From positions 1-64,000 of the forward strand of contig JAJEKB010020998.1 of assembly GCA_022393335.1 (NCBI GenBank): 64,000 nt of DNA, in the 5' to 3' direction. Shown here one piece after another: positions 12,601 to 27,600 of the stretch. The position numbers and the translations under genes were made by a program. The stretch comes from Macrotrachela quadricornifera. Lineage: Eukaryota; Rotifera; Eurotatoria; Philodinida; Philodinidae. The notes below the pieces were generated by a model, which worked only from the letters and a program-made list of their open reading frames with translations, had not been told where the DNA came from and did not search any database. Numbering within the stretch: position 1 is the stretch's first letter; every line of letters begins with the position of its first letter.

Positions 12601-15600
12601 ATTCAAATAAATGTTTCCAAAAGTGGATATTATAGAATTTTATCAGATAGTAATATTGATATATATGGATTTATCTATAAGAATTCTTTTAATCCTTTAT
12701 TTGTCAATCAAAATTTGTTATACTCAAATGATCAGAGTGGTAATCGTAGTCAATTTCAGTTTGACTATATTCTTGAAAATGATATACAGTATGTTTTGGT
12801 TGTAACAACATATCTTGAAGAAGTATTTGGAATATTTTCCATCATTGCAACTGGTCCAGATTTACTCAGTTTCACTCAAGACAGTCTAATGGGTAAGAAT
12901 TAAATCTATTTAAAAGTCTTTTAATAAAATAAATCAATTAAGAAAAAGAAAAATATATTCTATCTATAGAGATTATTATGCTATTCTACCATACATTGAA
13001 CCAATATACATGAGAACCAAGGAGAAAAAAGCCATTCGGGTATTCTCATCTATTCCCAACCATCCCCATATTCATCAAATAATTTAAATGACCTTATAAA
13101 ATTGATTTTTTTTTCTGAGATTGTAGTATATTTACAACTAAATGGAGTAAATACGTTTGTATCAAGCTAATAAATATTTCATAGCAAATTGTATTTAACA
13201 TTTTGAAGATAAATAAGTTATTTTACATTCAGAATCATGCTATGAATAATTGTACATACAATAGAAATTCGTAAAACAGAGAAAAGGTTCATCCAAATAT
13301 TGCAAATCGCTTCCAACTAAGTCGAATAAGTCTCAATTATTCAAGTATAACGGATTACATTTCGATTCTGTCCAAGTGATTTTACAAGACACTCTGATTA
13401 TATTTTTTAACTAGATGCTAATTGAAAGAATATTTTTAAAATCAAATCAGGTATATTATATCAAGTGAAAATTATTTTATAGCTCTTATCATATTGAAAT
13501 AATATCATGTTGTAACGATAAATATTGATTGTTAATGAGTAAGATTATCAGTTAGAAACTATTTTACATTTTTCTTCATACTATAATGGTGACTATGATA
13601 ACCCGGGGAAAAAATTTTTGAAGAAAATCGCGGTTGTGAACGGTTTCACATACCGCGGTATTGAGTATTGCGGTCTGTCGTAGTTTCTAGAAACGTGACA
13701 CATATGATGATAACTGCGGGTCTAATCACACTTGTTACTTTAAGCCTATGGTGCCAATAAATCAGTGTCGTGCCTGTATTCTTTTATTTTTTTTGCTGAA
13801 TCTGCAGTTATCTGCATGTTGTCACGAGCACAATTTTTAACTTATTATGCTTCACTCAATTTATTTTATACTGGTGTCCTTGGCAATCAACAACAGGAAG
13901 AAAGAAAAAGAAAAAAAAAGAGAATAGTTGACGCATATCATCTATATACACTTTCTCGCTAAGTTGGTCGGCTAAATTGAAATGTCTATATGAAGAAGGA
14001 AACAATATGACTTTTTTCATTATCTTGTTATATCTTATGATTAAGTGTTTTCAGTTTAAGTCTCTTTCGGAGTTTATTTCAGCTTTCTTTTTTATTACAG
14101 TACAACCTCTCTAATGTGAACATCATTGGGACTTTTCAAAAGTGTTCACTATAGGGAGGTGACGCACATTTTGCTGAGAAATGAAGAAAAAATCCCGAAT
14201 ATCTACTGCTACACCAGTCTTGAGTTAACCAAGTGCTATTTATTCTTTTTCTCATTTATTTTTGTTTAAATATTTTGTAGTTGAAATATATATATATATA
14301 TATATATATATAAGAGAGATAATTAGACAAGCCAGGAAAGAAGTCGAGAGGCTTCTTCGTCTGTTTAGAAAATGAACAATAAGAAGAATTAAGATAATGA
14401 TTCTTATTCAGAGCAGGCCTCAGTTAGGAAAAGTAGGTCGGACGTACAAGACATATGTAACAGCCGAATAAAAAAAGAAAAGAAGTGGAGCACTACGTAA
14501 TAGAGAGAGAAAAAAAACATCCACATATGTTCACATTAGAGAGGTTATAGTAGCTAGAGGGACTGGAAAAGAAGTGTTCATGTTCAGAATAGAGAGGTGC
14601 ATTTCCAGCAAAAACTGCTCCGTCGGATCTGATAGTGTTCAGAATAAGGAGGTGTTCACTAATAGAGGTTTTACTGTAATCTATTGTGCTTCATAGATCG
14701 ATTCTTTCACGAAATGAACAGAATTCTTCAATGTACAAAAGAATTTTTCTAATTTTATTTTTAAATTCGAAATCATATAATCAACTAGAATTTCTTGTTC
14801 AACATGATATTTTTAACATTTTAGTTTGATTATAAACTGCATAAATTTTGCTTCTTTTTATTATTCTCTATCATATTCAGTAGAATTCCTATTGTTCTTA
14901 GATTAATAACTATTAAAAGTTCATGGAAAAGATTTCTAATCATTTCTGTAAAAATATTCATTTTATTTTAATTTCAAAAATTGTTCTTTCCCACTTTTCT
15001 CGGATTAGACAATGTATCACAAAGTTTATCTCAATATTCATCATTATTGACCACTAGTAGTTCAAAATATTGTCAATTAAATGTCTGTTCAACACCAAAC
15101 TATTACTATGAAGCCATTCAATTCAATGTCTCAATTACTGGAGTTTATGTGCTTGTATCATATAGTAGTGTTAATACATACCGATTTATTTATTGGGGTA
15201 CTTTCGATCCTGTTTTTGTATTGAAAAATTTATATCTCTCCGATCAGCGAACTGGTGGAACAAATGAATATTGGGGTAAAGTAGTTCTTTTTGGTGACTT
15301 TCTATACACTTTGGTTATCACAACGGTTTCTGAAAATCATACTGGATCATTCTCAATCTATGTAGATGGTCCACAATTAGTGAATTTCGCTCGAATGAAT
15401 ATAACAAGTAAGATTTGAAATTATTTAAATATTTTCCGTTGTTATCATTTTTTAACAAAAATATTTACGAATGATAAATATGTAAATGTTTATTAAATAT
15501 ATTCTATTCAAAATGATTTGTATTCGAGATTGAGATTGAGATTTTGCATTTCATTTTGATAATACTGCAACAAGTATTTTATTGAAAAGATTAATTCTGT

Positions 15601-18600
15601 TCAAAATTGTTCATCACAATAATCTTGAATACTTGATGAATCGATTATTCTCCTAAATGATGAAGATCTTTCATGATGCAAGAATTCTTTTATAAATTTA
15701 TTTTAAAAATCCAACTTCTATAATGAGTTAAGATTCAATCGATCAATTTTTCATCTTTTTATTCTATTGTATTAGATATTTCATATAGTTGTCAAACCGA
15801 AAAGATGAATAACTATTGAAATATCTATAAAGAATATTTTCAACTGTCTCTTTAAACAATACATTTTATTTAAATAGAATAAGATAATATTTTGATTTTT
15901 CTTTAATTAGTCGATACATCACTTGTCCAATCCCAGTATTCTTCATCATGGACTATTAACAGTCCAAAGTATGATCCATGGTCTGACTATTCACAACCAA
16001 ATTATTACTATGAAGTTATTCAAATAAATGTTTCGAAAACTGGATATTATAAGATTGGATCATATAGTAATACGAGAACATATGGATTTCTCTATAATAA
16101 TTCTTTTGATCCTCTTTCTATCAATAAAAATTTATTATGTACGAATGACGAGATTGTTATATTCCCTCAGTTTGGGTCGTACTGTTATTTTGAAATTTTA
16201 ACACGGTATGTTCTGGTTATAACAGCACATTATAAAAAACTTGTCGGACCATTCATCATTATTGCAGTTGGTCTAGGCCCGGTGAATTTCACTCGAATCA
16301 ATCTACTAAGTAAGAATTTAATCTATTTAAGAGTTCTTCTTTCATTAAAAGAAAAACTAGCTAAGAAAATAAAGAATATTTGTAGCTCTATAGACTACTC
16401 TACATATTGTGATCTATATTGAATCACATTCTAATAGGAATATTCATAAACGATAAGAAGTTTTATATTTAGTAAACTTCTTACTATATGATAAAAGTTG
16501 AATTTTAAAAATGTCATATCTCATGTTACTCGTTGTTATAATTTTCACTGATTAATAAATTGATTTGTTTTCTCAATAATTGAAATCTTCCAACACATGA
16601 AATAGATTTTTCAAGGAATTAGATTACTTACGCAACGATATTTGTTCGTGACTCACATGATTACTTAATTCTAAATGATTGAGCTCTGGACAAAACTAAT
16701 AGAGCTAATTAAATTGAATATATAGCACATTGGTGATCGTTATCATTACCATGATAAGTCCTATTCAAGCATCTTAACCATATAAATTAGCATCAATCGT
16801 AGCATAGTTTTTTTATAAGAATAGCAATTCCAGTTGCTTTTTTGACAGCTTCGAGAAATGTTTCTCTACTTATAGACAACGAGTTGTCTTACACTACTGT
16901 TTAACTAATCTACAAAATGATATTATAGAAATATGAACATGTCAGAAAATGGACTATTCTCAAGGATCAATTAAATCCACTGAATATTTTCTATCTATGT
17001 AAAAAATCTTTCTCATTCTTTATTATTACTCAATTCTTATTGTTATCATTGAACAATATAACGGATGTCTCAGAATAAATCCTCCCGCTATGTATTTTGT
17101 CAATATCTCGGTTAAAACTCATGATATTGACCAATTTTTTTTGTAAAAATACAGAATTTAATATTCTGTTAATTGATAGAGTTCACACACAGTGTGAATT
17201 CACTCATTTTTCTTAGATGACGAAAAGTAAATATTTACAAAAACAAAAATTGGTTTTTCAAAGTAACAGAGCGGCAATAATCCAACCAAAATCTTTTAAA
17301 ATTTAAGTGAAGAACTCTCTAGAAAAATAGTCAAACGATGATGCAGTGGCAGAGCCAGGACTTTGAGCTGGGGGGGGGGGCACTCAGCCTCCATAAATTT
17401 TTCGGGGCTCTTACAATACAAAAAGGTTGTTGAAAACACTTTTGCACATTTCCTGATTTTTCAAAAATAATGATGATCGAGGGGATAGCTTCGCAAAGGT
17501 GTCCTGTACTCTTCCTCAGAGATGAGTCACATCTTGAGAAAATTTCTGTACTCTATTACATATAGTTTTGGGCTCAAAGATTCATAGGGGGAGAGGCTGA
17601 GCCACTTAGTTCCGTTGTCTCTGCCACTGAGATGATGCAAGATAATACACGAAACCAGATCGAAAAATCTCTCATCAATGTCAAACTATTCACGCATTAT
17701 TTGAATAGCAGTAGCTATTCAAAAAGTGAAAAATCAGATGAAAGGTAGAAAAAAAAATGTTAGCTCGAAAATTGCCTAATAAACTGAGTATTTATCTAAT
17801 GAGTATTGACAGATTTTGAGAGATAATCGTGGATACCATTCTTATAAAAAAGTTTGCAAATTGAGTATGACTCGATGTATGTTCCAAAAGTATGACTCAC
17901 TTGGCTATTTTTGAAAAAGAGACTTTGAATCATGGTTAATACATCAAAAAGATATTTCCAATTGTTCTCGAATACGGCAATATGATCTTCCGCAATAACT
18001 GGACATTTCAACAGAATGAGGATATGCCACATATTCACCATTTAACTCAACAATTTCGAGATCATTTTTCACCATGTCTGGATAAAGATCTTTGACCAGC
18101 AAATCGTTCAGCTTTAAATCAATTAGACTACAAGTGGGATGAACTAGCTAAGGCGATGGTTTACCATTGAATAACAGTAAAGGAAGACTTAAATGAAGAA
18201 TTGAATAGGACAATGAAAAATGTTAGATCTGAGAATGGACTTTGACAGTTGTAATTCGTGGAGCATTCGTTTGTTAAAAGTTCTTAAAAATAATGGAGAC
18301 CATTTAGATAAATAAAAAAGAATAATTTTCGTAAGAAGTTAAATTATGTGTTTACAAAAAGACTAGGTCGATTCGGTGAGTTTTGACCAAGTTTTCGGTA
18401 AAATACGTAGAGACATCTATGTTGGAAGACCCGTCAATTGTACCTTATTCTGATAGTTACTCTGAATTCCTTTCGGAAGCAAATATCTTATTAAGTAAGT
18501 ATCTACACTCAACTGTCGTAAACCTTTTTTTCAATTTCAACTTCAAAAGTCTAACTCGAATTATGGGTTAAATATCTTTTCTAAAATGATCGAATACTTC

Positions 18601-21600
18601 AATTTCAATGGATTCTAATTAATATTAGTTATTTCTCTCACATTAACCCAAGTAGATAATTGACAGTCAGATCTCTGTTTAAATGTATTTGTCTCGCAAA
18701 GATCTTATTCTAAACTCGTTTTAACGGATTTTTCCAAGTATACTAGCCAAAACTATTAGAAACTTCATAGCGTCGTGTTTTCTTTGAAAAAAACATGTTT
18801 TATCAAGATTTTTTCCTTTTGCTTCGACTACTTGCTAAAAGAAAAGGCAAAATTGTCAAAATCATCGTATAACTATCATGTTCTCAACGAACAATCTGCA
18901 TCATATTTGGTTAGTTGATAACTGATAGTAGTTTATAGTATTCACCTTTTACTAGTGAGTTGTAAGTATTTCGTTTAACTATTCTATTGTGGTTATATGC
19001 AGCGAGACGTGTCTAAATCATGTTACATGAAATAATAAATATTGACTAGAGAGCTGATTCTTTCTAATTTACATAGGGTGATCCAAAAGTTCCCAGAACA
19101 TCTACTTTTCTATTTAATAAATGAACTTTACAAAAAACTTATATCATTAAATGTTCGAAGTACTCACCCTTGTTTTTTATGCAAAGTTGCATTCGCTCAA
19201 TCCATTTGTTAAATGTCTTTCGAAATTCATCTTGTGGTATAGCACGAACTACCTTGGTTACAGCTTGTTGTAAACTTTTGAAATTCAAATATCTATCTAA
19301 TTGTCGTTTTAAGTAACCAAATAACCAAAAGTCTGATGGTGCCAGGTCGGATGAATAAGGTGGATGGAGCATTACCATCACTCCTTGTTCTTAGAGAAAT
19401 ATTTGAATATCTTTTATTTGATGTACTCTTGCATTGTCATGATGCAATTTGATGCCTTTTGTACCTGCTGACTTTCTTTGTTTCCGTATTTCTTTGATAA
19501 CAGGCTTGAGACAATTGTCAATATAATAATTGTGATCTACTGTCGCGCCTTTATCAACATTATGTATAAGAACAGCACCATTTGATTTAAAGAATATGGA
19601 AAATAAAGTTTTTGGTTCAAATTTGCCTCGACGAACGACAGTAGTTGGTGGTTCACCTTTGACAACCCAGCTTCTGTTTGTTGATTTGTGATGAATTTGC
19701 CTATGATAAATCCACGTCTCATCACCTGTTATAATATCACATAATCGCCAGGAATTACTTTGAAACTTTGCTAAATTTTCCCGATAAAGTCTAACTCGTT
19801 CTTGCTTTTGTTCATCATTCAGTTGATGGGGTACCCAACGAGACGTAACTTTTTTCATCTTGAGGCAATCATGGATAATTCGTTCTATTGTACCATGAGA
19901 GAGAGACGTCTCAGCTATAATTTCATCATAAGTTGAATGTGGATCATTGCTGATAACCTGTTGAACCAGTTCAATATTTTCATCTGTCAGCTCGGATACT
20001 GGACGGCCAGTTCGAGGATCATCATTAGCATATTCTCTTCCTTCACGAAAACGGTTTGTCCACCTGGCGACTGTACGATAAGATGGAGCGTCAGGTCCTA
20101 ATGCTGTTGTAAGTTCTTCGTGAATAGTCTTTGCATCAATTCCCAAAATAGTTCGAATTTTAATATAGTATCGATCAAATTCATTAGCCATTTTTGAAAA
20201 TTTTTTTTCAGTTCGAATTAAAGTTTATCTGAAAAAGTATTGTAACTCAGTCTAAAATAGAGTTAGTATACATATCATTATAGACAAGACATTCCTTTAT
20301 TTATCCATGCAAAAACCTCAATATTTATTGGTTTATAAAATTACCAATAGCGTTGCCAGAACTTTTGGTCAGACCTAAGTAGTATCTTTTACAATTACAA
20401 ATGTGTATGATTAATAGGCACAACAAAATGCAAATAAACACGTTAGTGTTTTCTCAGATAGCTTACTATCTTGAAATGAGTTAGAGTTCAACAGTTTTAA
20501 TACAGAATCCAGTAATAAATTTTTATACATGTATATGTTGTGCAATTCTCTTTCTTTAGTTTGTGGAGACGGGCAAAAGATATTATTCTCGTGCCACTCT
20601 TTCATCTGACTGTTAGCCTATGCTTCTCATAGTAACTTCATTTTCGTTATATTTTGTTCACAGAGCAGTTGTACAATTGAGTAGGTTACTGAACTTCTAA
20701 TCTACACGCAAAATTAATATTAGATTCATTATATGTAATGCACATACTTCTTGTGTAAAAAACTGATGATGTTCGATGTATGTAAGTTTTTTTTGCTGAG
20801 AATAGAATTCTATAGAATAAATAAAACAACAGGGCACTTAGAACTTTGTCACCAATTGTAAGTTTTTATTCAAAATTAATTTGATAGTGGATGAGTGTGT
20901 GAGAACATGGTACATACGATACAGATAAAAATACAACTATAAGACTAACCTATGAATGATTGATACGGTAAAATTTCATTTCTCGTTCTTCAGTTCGAAT
21001 GTTTGATACAATACAGCTCATTATAGGTACATACGTCGAATGATTCGTTTGGAACAGTTCGAGTTTTTCTACTGAAATAAAGATCCGTAGTGATACTCGC
21101 ATATAGATGTGGTTAATCAGTTTCAAAATTTGATTAGAACATACAATAAATATAACATATCATAGTGTATGATTGTTTCTTCTAGTTATATCAAATCTTC
21201 AACTTTCGATACTTTACAATTTTATCTAAATAAAGTTAAATTTATCATTGAAAATAAAAATAAAATTTGTCCAGATTATACTTTTATATGTAGAGAGGAA
21301 TGACTTAAATAAGTTGTTATGTGTTTTGGATGTTTTCATGTCTGATTGAGGAAAACCACAATCATTACAATTCGTAACTTAATAAGATTAATCACTATTA
21401 AAAGCTGATAGGAATCAGTTCGAATTGTCTTTCTAAACTATTCATTTAATTGGAATAAAAAAATGCGAATTTTTCTATGTTTATTTTTCTTAGATGATAC
21501 ATCATTTGAAAAATCCCAATATTCATCATCATTGACTATTAGTAGCCCACAATATTGTCAAATATGTGACGTTCCAGCAGCAACCTATTATTATGAAGCT

Positions 21601-24600
21601 ATAAAAATCAATGTGTCAAAAAGTGGATATTATTCAATTCGATCAGAGAGTAATATTGATACATACGGATCTATCTATAAAAATTCTTTTGATCCATTAT
21701 CTGCCAAGCAAAATTTAATAGACTCAGATCACGGCAATAGTGATTATATACAGTTTGGCCTTAGCTCAACTCTTGAAACTGGGACAAAGTACATTTTGGT
21801 TGTAACAACAAGTAAGTCAAGTATAATCGGATCATTCACCATCATTGGAATTGGTCCAGGATTAATGAATTTTTCTGCAATCAATAGAACAACAAGTAAG
21901 ATTTTAATATAATTGTGAGTTCTTGTTTAACTAAAGATATATTATATTGTAATAGAAACATCGACATATGATTACAAAGTGAAAGATCGTTTTAATTCAT
22001 TTAGTTTATCTATAGTTAACATCTGCTTCTCTCTCTCTCTCACCTAAAGTCAATAGAAAACAATTAAATGCGAAAGTTTCTTGATAACAATATATTTGAA
22101 TACTTACTATCAAACACATTACGATTTAAAATTAGTTTATCAGAATTGTTTTTCAATCTATCAGAATAGATAAATTTGAAGGCAATTTTATATTGTTTAA
22201 CATATCAGTTTGTTCGTTCTGTCGAAAAATCATTCTAAAATACTTTTTATTAAACATTAAGATATAAAATATTTTATACATTGAATTCTATTTAGGTGAT
22301 TGTTCAAATTTCATCAGAAGACAGAATTGGAATTATTATGGAAATAATCTTGGTCTACCAACAAACCAAAGTACTGCCATAGATTGTTGTTATCAATGTT
22401 CAATTGATGCAAGATGTAATGCATTTACCTGGAATAAGAATATGGGTTTGTGCTATCTCAAATCAACTATTGGCAATGGGGGAAATTCATCTACGACAGA
22501 CGATGTTGGATACCGTTCTGGTAAGAAATTATTGATTAGAATAATCGTATGTTTTGCAAAAGATCTATATTGAACATGAATTATAGACTTTGAAGAAAAA
22601 TACTGGATTCTCTCACATTTAAATCATAGATTTTTCTTTTCAAATGAATTTTATATTCGGTTCAGATAAGTCTAATGACTACATAAGATATTCTTTATAG
22701 TTTTCACTTTTCTCGATTTGATGCGTCCTCGGTTTTGCAATAAATGCGTTTTTCGCCTCGAAGATTTGTAATGGACAATCGGCTGAAAAATGGAAAAAGA
22801 TTTGACAATATTTGTCTTCATCTTCAGTTATTAAATAAATATATATTTCTTCAATATTGAGAAATTTTTGCCATTTTCTAGAAACTTTTTAAAGTTTCTT
22901 GGAAAGGCACCATCCGCTTTTTTTCCGTTAAAAGATCTATTTCACATGCAAAATATTCGTAAAAATATCTCTGAAATTCTTCAGTTCATCTTCTTTTTTT
23001 TATTTACTTTATTCAATAGTTAAATTTCAATATGAAATGTTTGCGTATCGATTTTTCGAATGAACTTTTCCTTAGAATTTATTTTATAGATTAATATAAA
23101 TCAGTTTAGAAAAAAAGTCCATAGCACAACCAAACATTTTCTTTTTGCGAATACATCGAGCATAAGCATTGTATTCCTGCTTTCGTATCCGATTGTTTTT
23201 ATTGATTTTCCTGCTAGTTTTTACTATAAAATCATTGAAATAATCGGTTCGAATAGAAAAAATCTAATTGACCAAATGTTCTATGCTCTCAATTAACTTG
23301 ATTGAAATGAAATGGCAAATGAGACAAAAAGATCTATACATTAACGACATATACTTATTTCTATAAGAAGAAGAATTGTATTGCATGAAAACTGTTCAGT
23401 GATTTATTCATGAGATAGTCAATTCTATTCGTTAAAAACTCAAATAAAATTTCTATGAGAAAAATTTGACGCATGCTCAACTTAATGCTTTGATCAATAG
23501 TCACAGAAAACGCATTTTGTTATGTAAATATAAAATCGCATCGATATATTTTAGATTAAATTCAGTTAGGTTTGATAAAAATGAATTTTTTTTTGTCAAT
23601 GTGATACAAACCAGACTAATCCAAAATCGATTACTTAGGTCTAATCAAAAGTTCTCTCATTATTAAATGCAAATATAAAACTAAGAAGATATTTTTAATT
23701 TTACTTTACCAATTATTGAGGTTAGTTGCTGTTATTATTTTATACTAATGAGGGAAGGGTCCTAATTGTCCAATCGCTTTAGAGTCAAGACTATGTATGT
23801 TATATCGATCCAAATGAGTTCTGAATACCCTGAAAAAAGTTCAGGCCACTGGCTCATTGCTATGGACATATTGCACTTTTACAGTATTTTTTTAAATAAA
23901 TGCCGTGGTCCCCTCAGGGATATCAGAAAAACTCATTTTCAAATTTCGACTTGAAAATTTGGATAAAGATAGACCTCAATGAGAATAGTTTACTGCGACT
24001 ATTGAAGATTTTTTCTTCCTTTCTATCCTAGAAGACGGTTATGAATAGCTTGTCTCTATAAACTGGCGAACTTTATGCTCCTATTTTACGATAAAAGCAG
24101 ATGAAAAATTCTCAAAAACATTCACAATAAACTATTCTCATTGAAGTCTGTCTCTATCCAAATTTTCAAGTCGAAATTTGAAAATGAATTTTTCTGATAT
24201 CTCTGAGGGGGGACCGTGGGATTTATTTAAAAAAATACTGTAAAAGTGCAATATATCCATAACAATGAGCCAGTGGCCTAAACTTTTTTCAGGGTATTCA
24301 GAAGTCATTTGTGTCTACATAACGTACATAGTCTCGACTTAAAAGCGATTGGACAATTAGGACCCTTCCCTCGTCAGTTGAGTTTCTTCATGTTATCGCA
24401 TTCAATTATAAAATAAAAAATATAATGAATAGATCTAACACCATTTTTCAAGGATTTCAAGTGCAAATTTATGATTATTATCATTCCAGTGTTCATTGAT
24501 TTGTTTTAGAAGTATAAACTTATATATATTAAATTGATTTATATTTCGCGATTTAATTAAGTATATTTATTTATGTTTGTGATAATTTATATCGTTATCT

Positions 24601-27600
24601 TTGATTCTAAGTACTTGCTGTATTTCAATAATATCTTTGATAATTTATTAGAACAAAATAAATGATTTCACTAAATGAAAATGCACTATGGTAATTTATT
24701 ATCTATATTTATTATGGAGAGAAGACAAATGAGTTACTGTTTCTTATGCGATTCCACACAGGAATCATTTGATATAGGTTTTTTCTAATGTAGCAGAATG
24801 AGTAAATTGTAAGTTAATTTTACATTGTTAAGACTATAATCTGTTAATTATATTGAAAACTTATCCTACAAATGTGTTCTCTAACTGTTAGAATAAAAAT
24901 TCGTCTATGATATTTAATATTCATTTTATTCTATTTAGTTACTTGTGATAACTTCGTAATGAAACACAATTACGACTACCCAGGAAATGATCTTGGACCA
25001 GGGATAAATCAAACTACATATGCAGGGTGTTGTCATCAATGTTCAGCAAATATAAGATGTAATGCGTTTATATGGAATCGAAATATGAGCTTGTGCTATC
25101 TCAAAACAAGTATTGGCATTGGTGGAAATTCACAAATATCAGTTGATGCTGGATATCGTACAGGTAAAAAACGATAGAAAAGAAAAATTCGAGTTTTATC
25201 AAGAGATGTCGTGACGAAAGTGATGAAATAGTCATACTCACTTTGTTTGCTTTTTTCACCTAATAAATTGTTCCTGTTACATATAGAAGACGCACTTATA
25301 CAGAATAGATAGACAATGAGAGTCAGTCACATGTAGCAATCACACGAGAAGAGAAGAATCACAAAATGAATAACGAGAAAGAGGTAAAGATAGTAATAAA
25401 TTTCGTTAGAAATGTGTTTTCATTTCTAAATAAATATTCTAACTAACTTGTGGAGATCTAACAATCACATTGAAATTAAATTATACTTTTTTCCTTTTAT
25501 ATCACTCAACCGTTTACTTTTTCATTTGAAATGTTCACATACTGATATCCAAATAAATCTTTATTTAGCATTTGTTTCATGGACTGATCTAACTCAGATT
25601 TAAAAAGTCCAGAGCATAATTGTTTTTTGTCTGCATCTGAGTAGAATTAATTAAAATTAATCATAGGAAATCCATTGAATACGCACATTCTATATCTGAA
25701 TGCTTTTATTGATTTTTCTGTTAATTTCAATCATAGAATCATTAAAATGATCGTCGAAAGCATTGGCTTGAATATAAAAAATGTAAAGAAACGAATTTAA
25801 TATTCTCTGAAAAAAACTTTCATTCAAAGGAAAATCACATGAAATCAAAATACATATAGTCAATTGGCATAGTCTGTTCCTGAATATTTCTACTTTACAT
25901 TATTTTAGTTTGCTTTTTTTCCGATAATGTGTCTATAACAAGAACATGTAAATCTCAATGCATTGCATGATATATGAATCATAGATTTTTCATGTTTTTA
26001 TTTATATTGATGATTAACATATGATGTGATGTGATGAAGTCTATAGTTTCTCATTATATACACATTAATGGAAAATAACCAAACTATTATAGCCTAAAAT
26101 AAGAAATATACAGGGACAAATACGGGATTAAATGGATTTCATTTGTTGAGTTTTTGAATAGTTAACAACTATCTTTCTGATTCAAAAATAGTGTAGAACA
26201 GATAAGGGATTAACTTTCTGACGACGATACTTCTCAATATTCGATATCAAACTTATTGTAACTAAAAATCTGGAAAATTTCTTATAGTATCCTTATGATA
26301 TCACGAAACTTCTAATGAGTTTTTATGTATTTATACAACACTCGGAAATTTTTGCAAAGTTATGCAATCCCACACAGATAATCACCTGATATAGGTTTTT
26401 TGTAATGTAGCAGAATGAGTAAATTGTAATCTGTTAACACTATTGAAAAATACTTCTACAATATTGTTCTCTGACTATTAGAATAAAAATTCGACTACGA
26501 TATTTTATTGTATTTAGTTACTTGTAACAATTTCGTGATAAAACACAATTACGACTACCCAGGAAATGATCTTGGACCAGGGATAAATCAAACTACATAT
26601 GCAGATTGTTGTGCACAATGTTCAACAGATGCAAGATGTAATGCATTTATCTGGAATAGAAATATGAGCTTGTGCTATCTCAAAACAAGTATTGGCAATG
26701 GTGGAAATTTACAAATATCAGTTGATGCTGGATATCGTACAGGTAAGAAACGATAGAGAAGAAAAATTCTAGTTTTATCAAAAGATGTCCCTTGAACATC
26801 GATGATATGATATAGTAACATATACTTGTGTGATATTTCTTTTCAAATACTTATTTCTCTGGATTTTAAACGATAGGTGTTTGTTAGGTAGTATTACATT
26901 TTCTATGGCAAATTATTATCGTTCCTTTTAACTGTTGCGCATTTTTGCGTTCTCATTATGTAGGACATACATGATTTTGTACATTCTCTTCTTTCGTTTT
27001 GTGTCCTCTTATTATGTGTGATTAACGTTTCTTGATGTAATCACTTTCTCTTTGTATTTTCATAAATGTATGCACTCTGTTACTGTGTTCATCTCAACGT
27101 ATTTACTACTGTATTCACTCTCTCTCTCTCTTTGTGTTTCTGGGCGTCATCTCTCCTATTTCACCTATATAAGGCATCGCTCATTTCGAAATAAACATGC
27201 TTTTCACCGAAAATCATTCATCTTCGCCAAAATTGATTCTTTCTCTCTGCAAAGCCTCACAGTGTTCTTTTCTAAATAGATGTATTATTATAGGATACAC
27301 TCTATGTATAGCATAGTTATATGAATCCTTACAGAATTTATTTAACATGTTTTTCTCCAGTGTAATAGAATGACCAAATTGGCAGTCGATATTACATTCT
27401 TCAGATTCTGATTTTTCACTCTATCGAAGTATCATTCTAAAATATTGTTTTTTTAACTATTAGACTAAAAATTCGTCTATAATATTTTATATTCATTTCA
27501 TTGTATTTAGTTACTTGTGACAACTTCGTGATGAAACATGATTGGGACTACCCAAGAAACAATCTTGGTTTAGCAACAAATCAAACTACGTATGCAGATT

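Larger units (their letters stand above)
12893..15008 (+). other. Intron between modules 1 and 2
   Basis: The intron runs from GTAAGAATT to CGGATTAG. It holds a pogo-like MITE at 14098-14676. Otherwise it is AT-rich and has no supported gene. The sequence just before the acceptor (GATTAATAACTATTAAAAG at about 14902) resembles the flank before the exon at 21494. Confidence 0.6.
16310..21493 (+). other. 5.2-kb intron between modules 3 and 4, with hAT MITE and mariner
   Basis: A GTAAGAATT donor and a TTTTTCTTAG acceptor bound the intron. It holds an hAT MITE (17344-17629), a mariner (19076-20375) and otherwise AT-rich sequence. A stretch around 18500-18660 resembles the sequence that normally follows a module exon, hinting that an extra module once sat here and decayed. 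Short open frames at 17796-18041 and 18383-18571 have no recognisable content. Confidence 0.55.

Noticed and set aside
12532..12903. Module frames as separate small genes starting at their first start-like codon
   Set aside because: Each sits between good AG acceptors and GT donors in matching phase and lacks its own promoter or stop at the exon edge.
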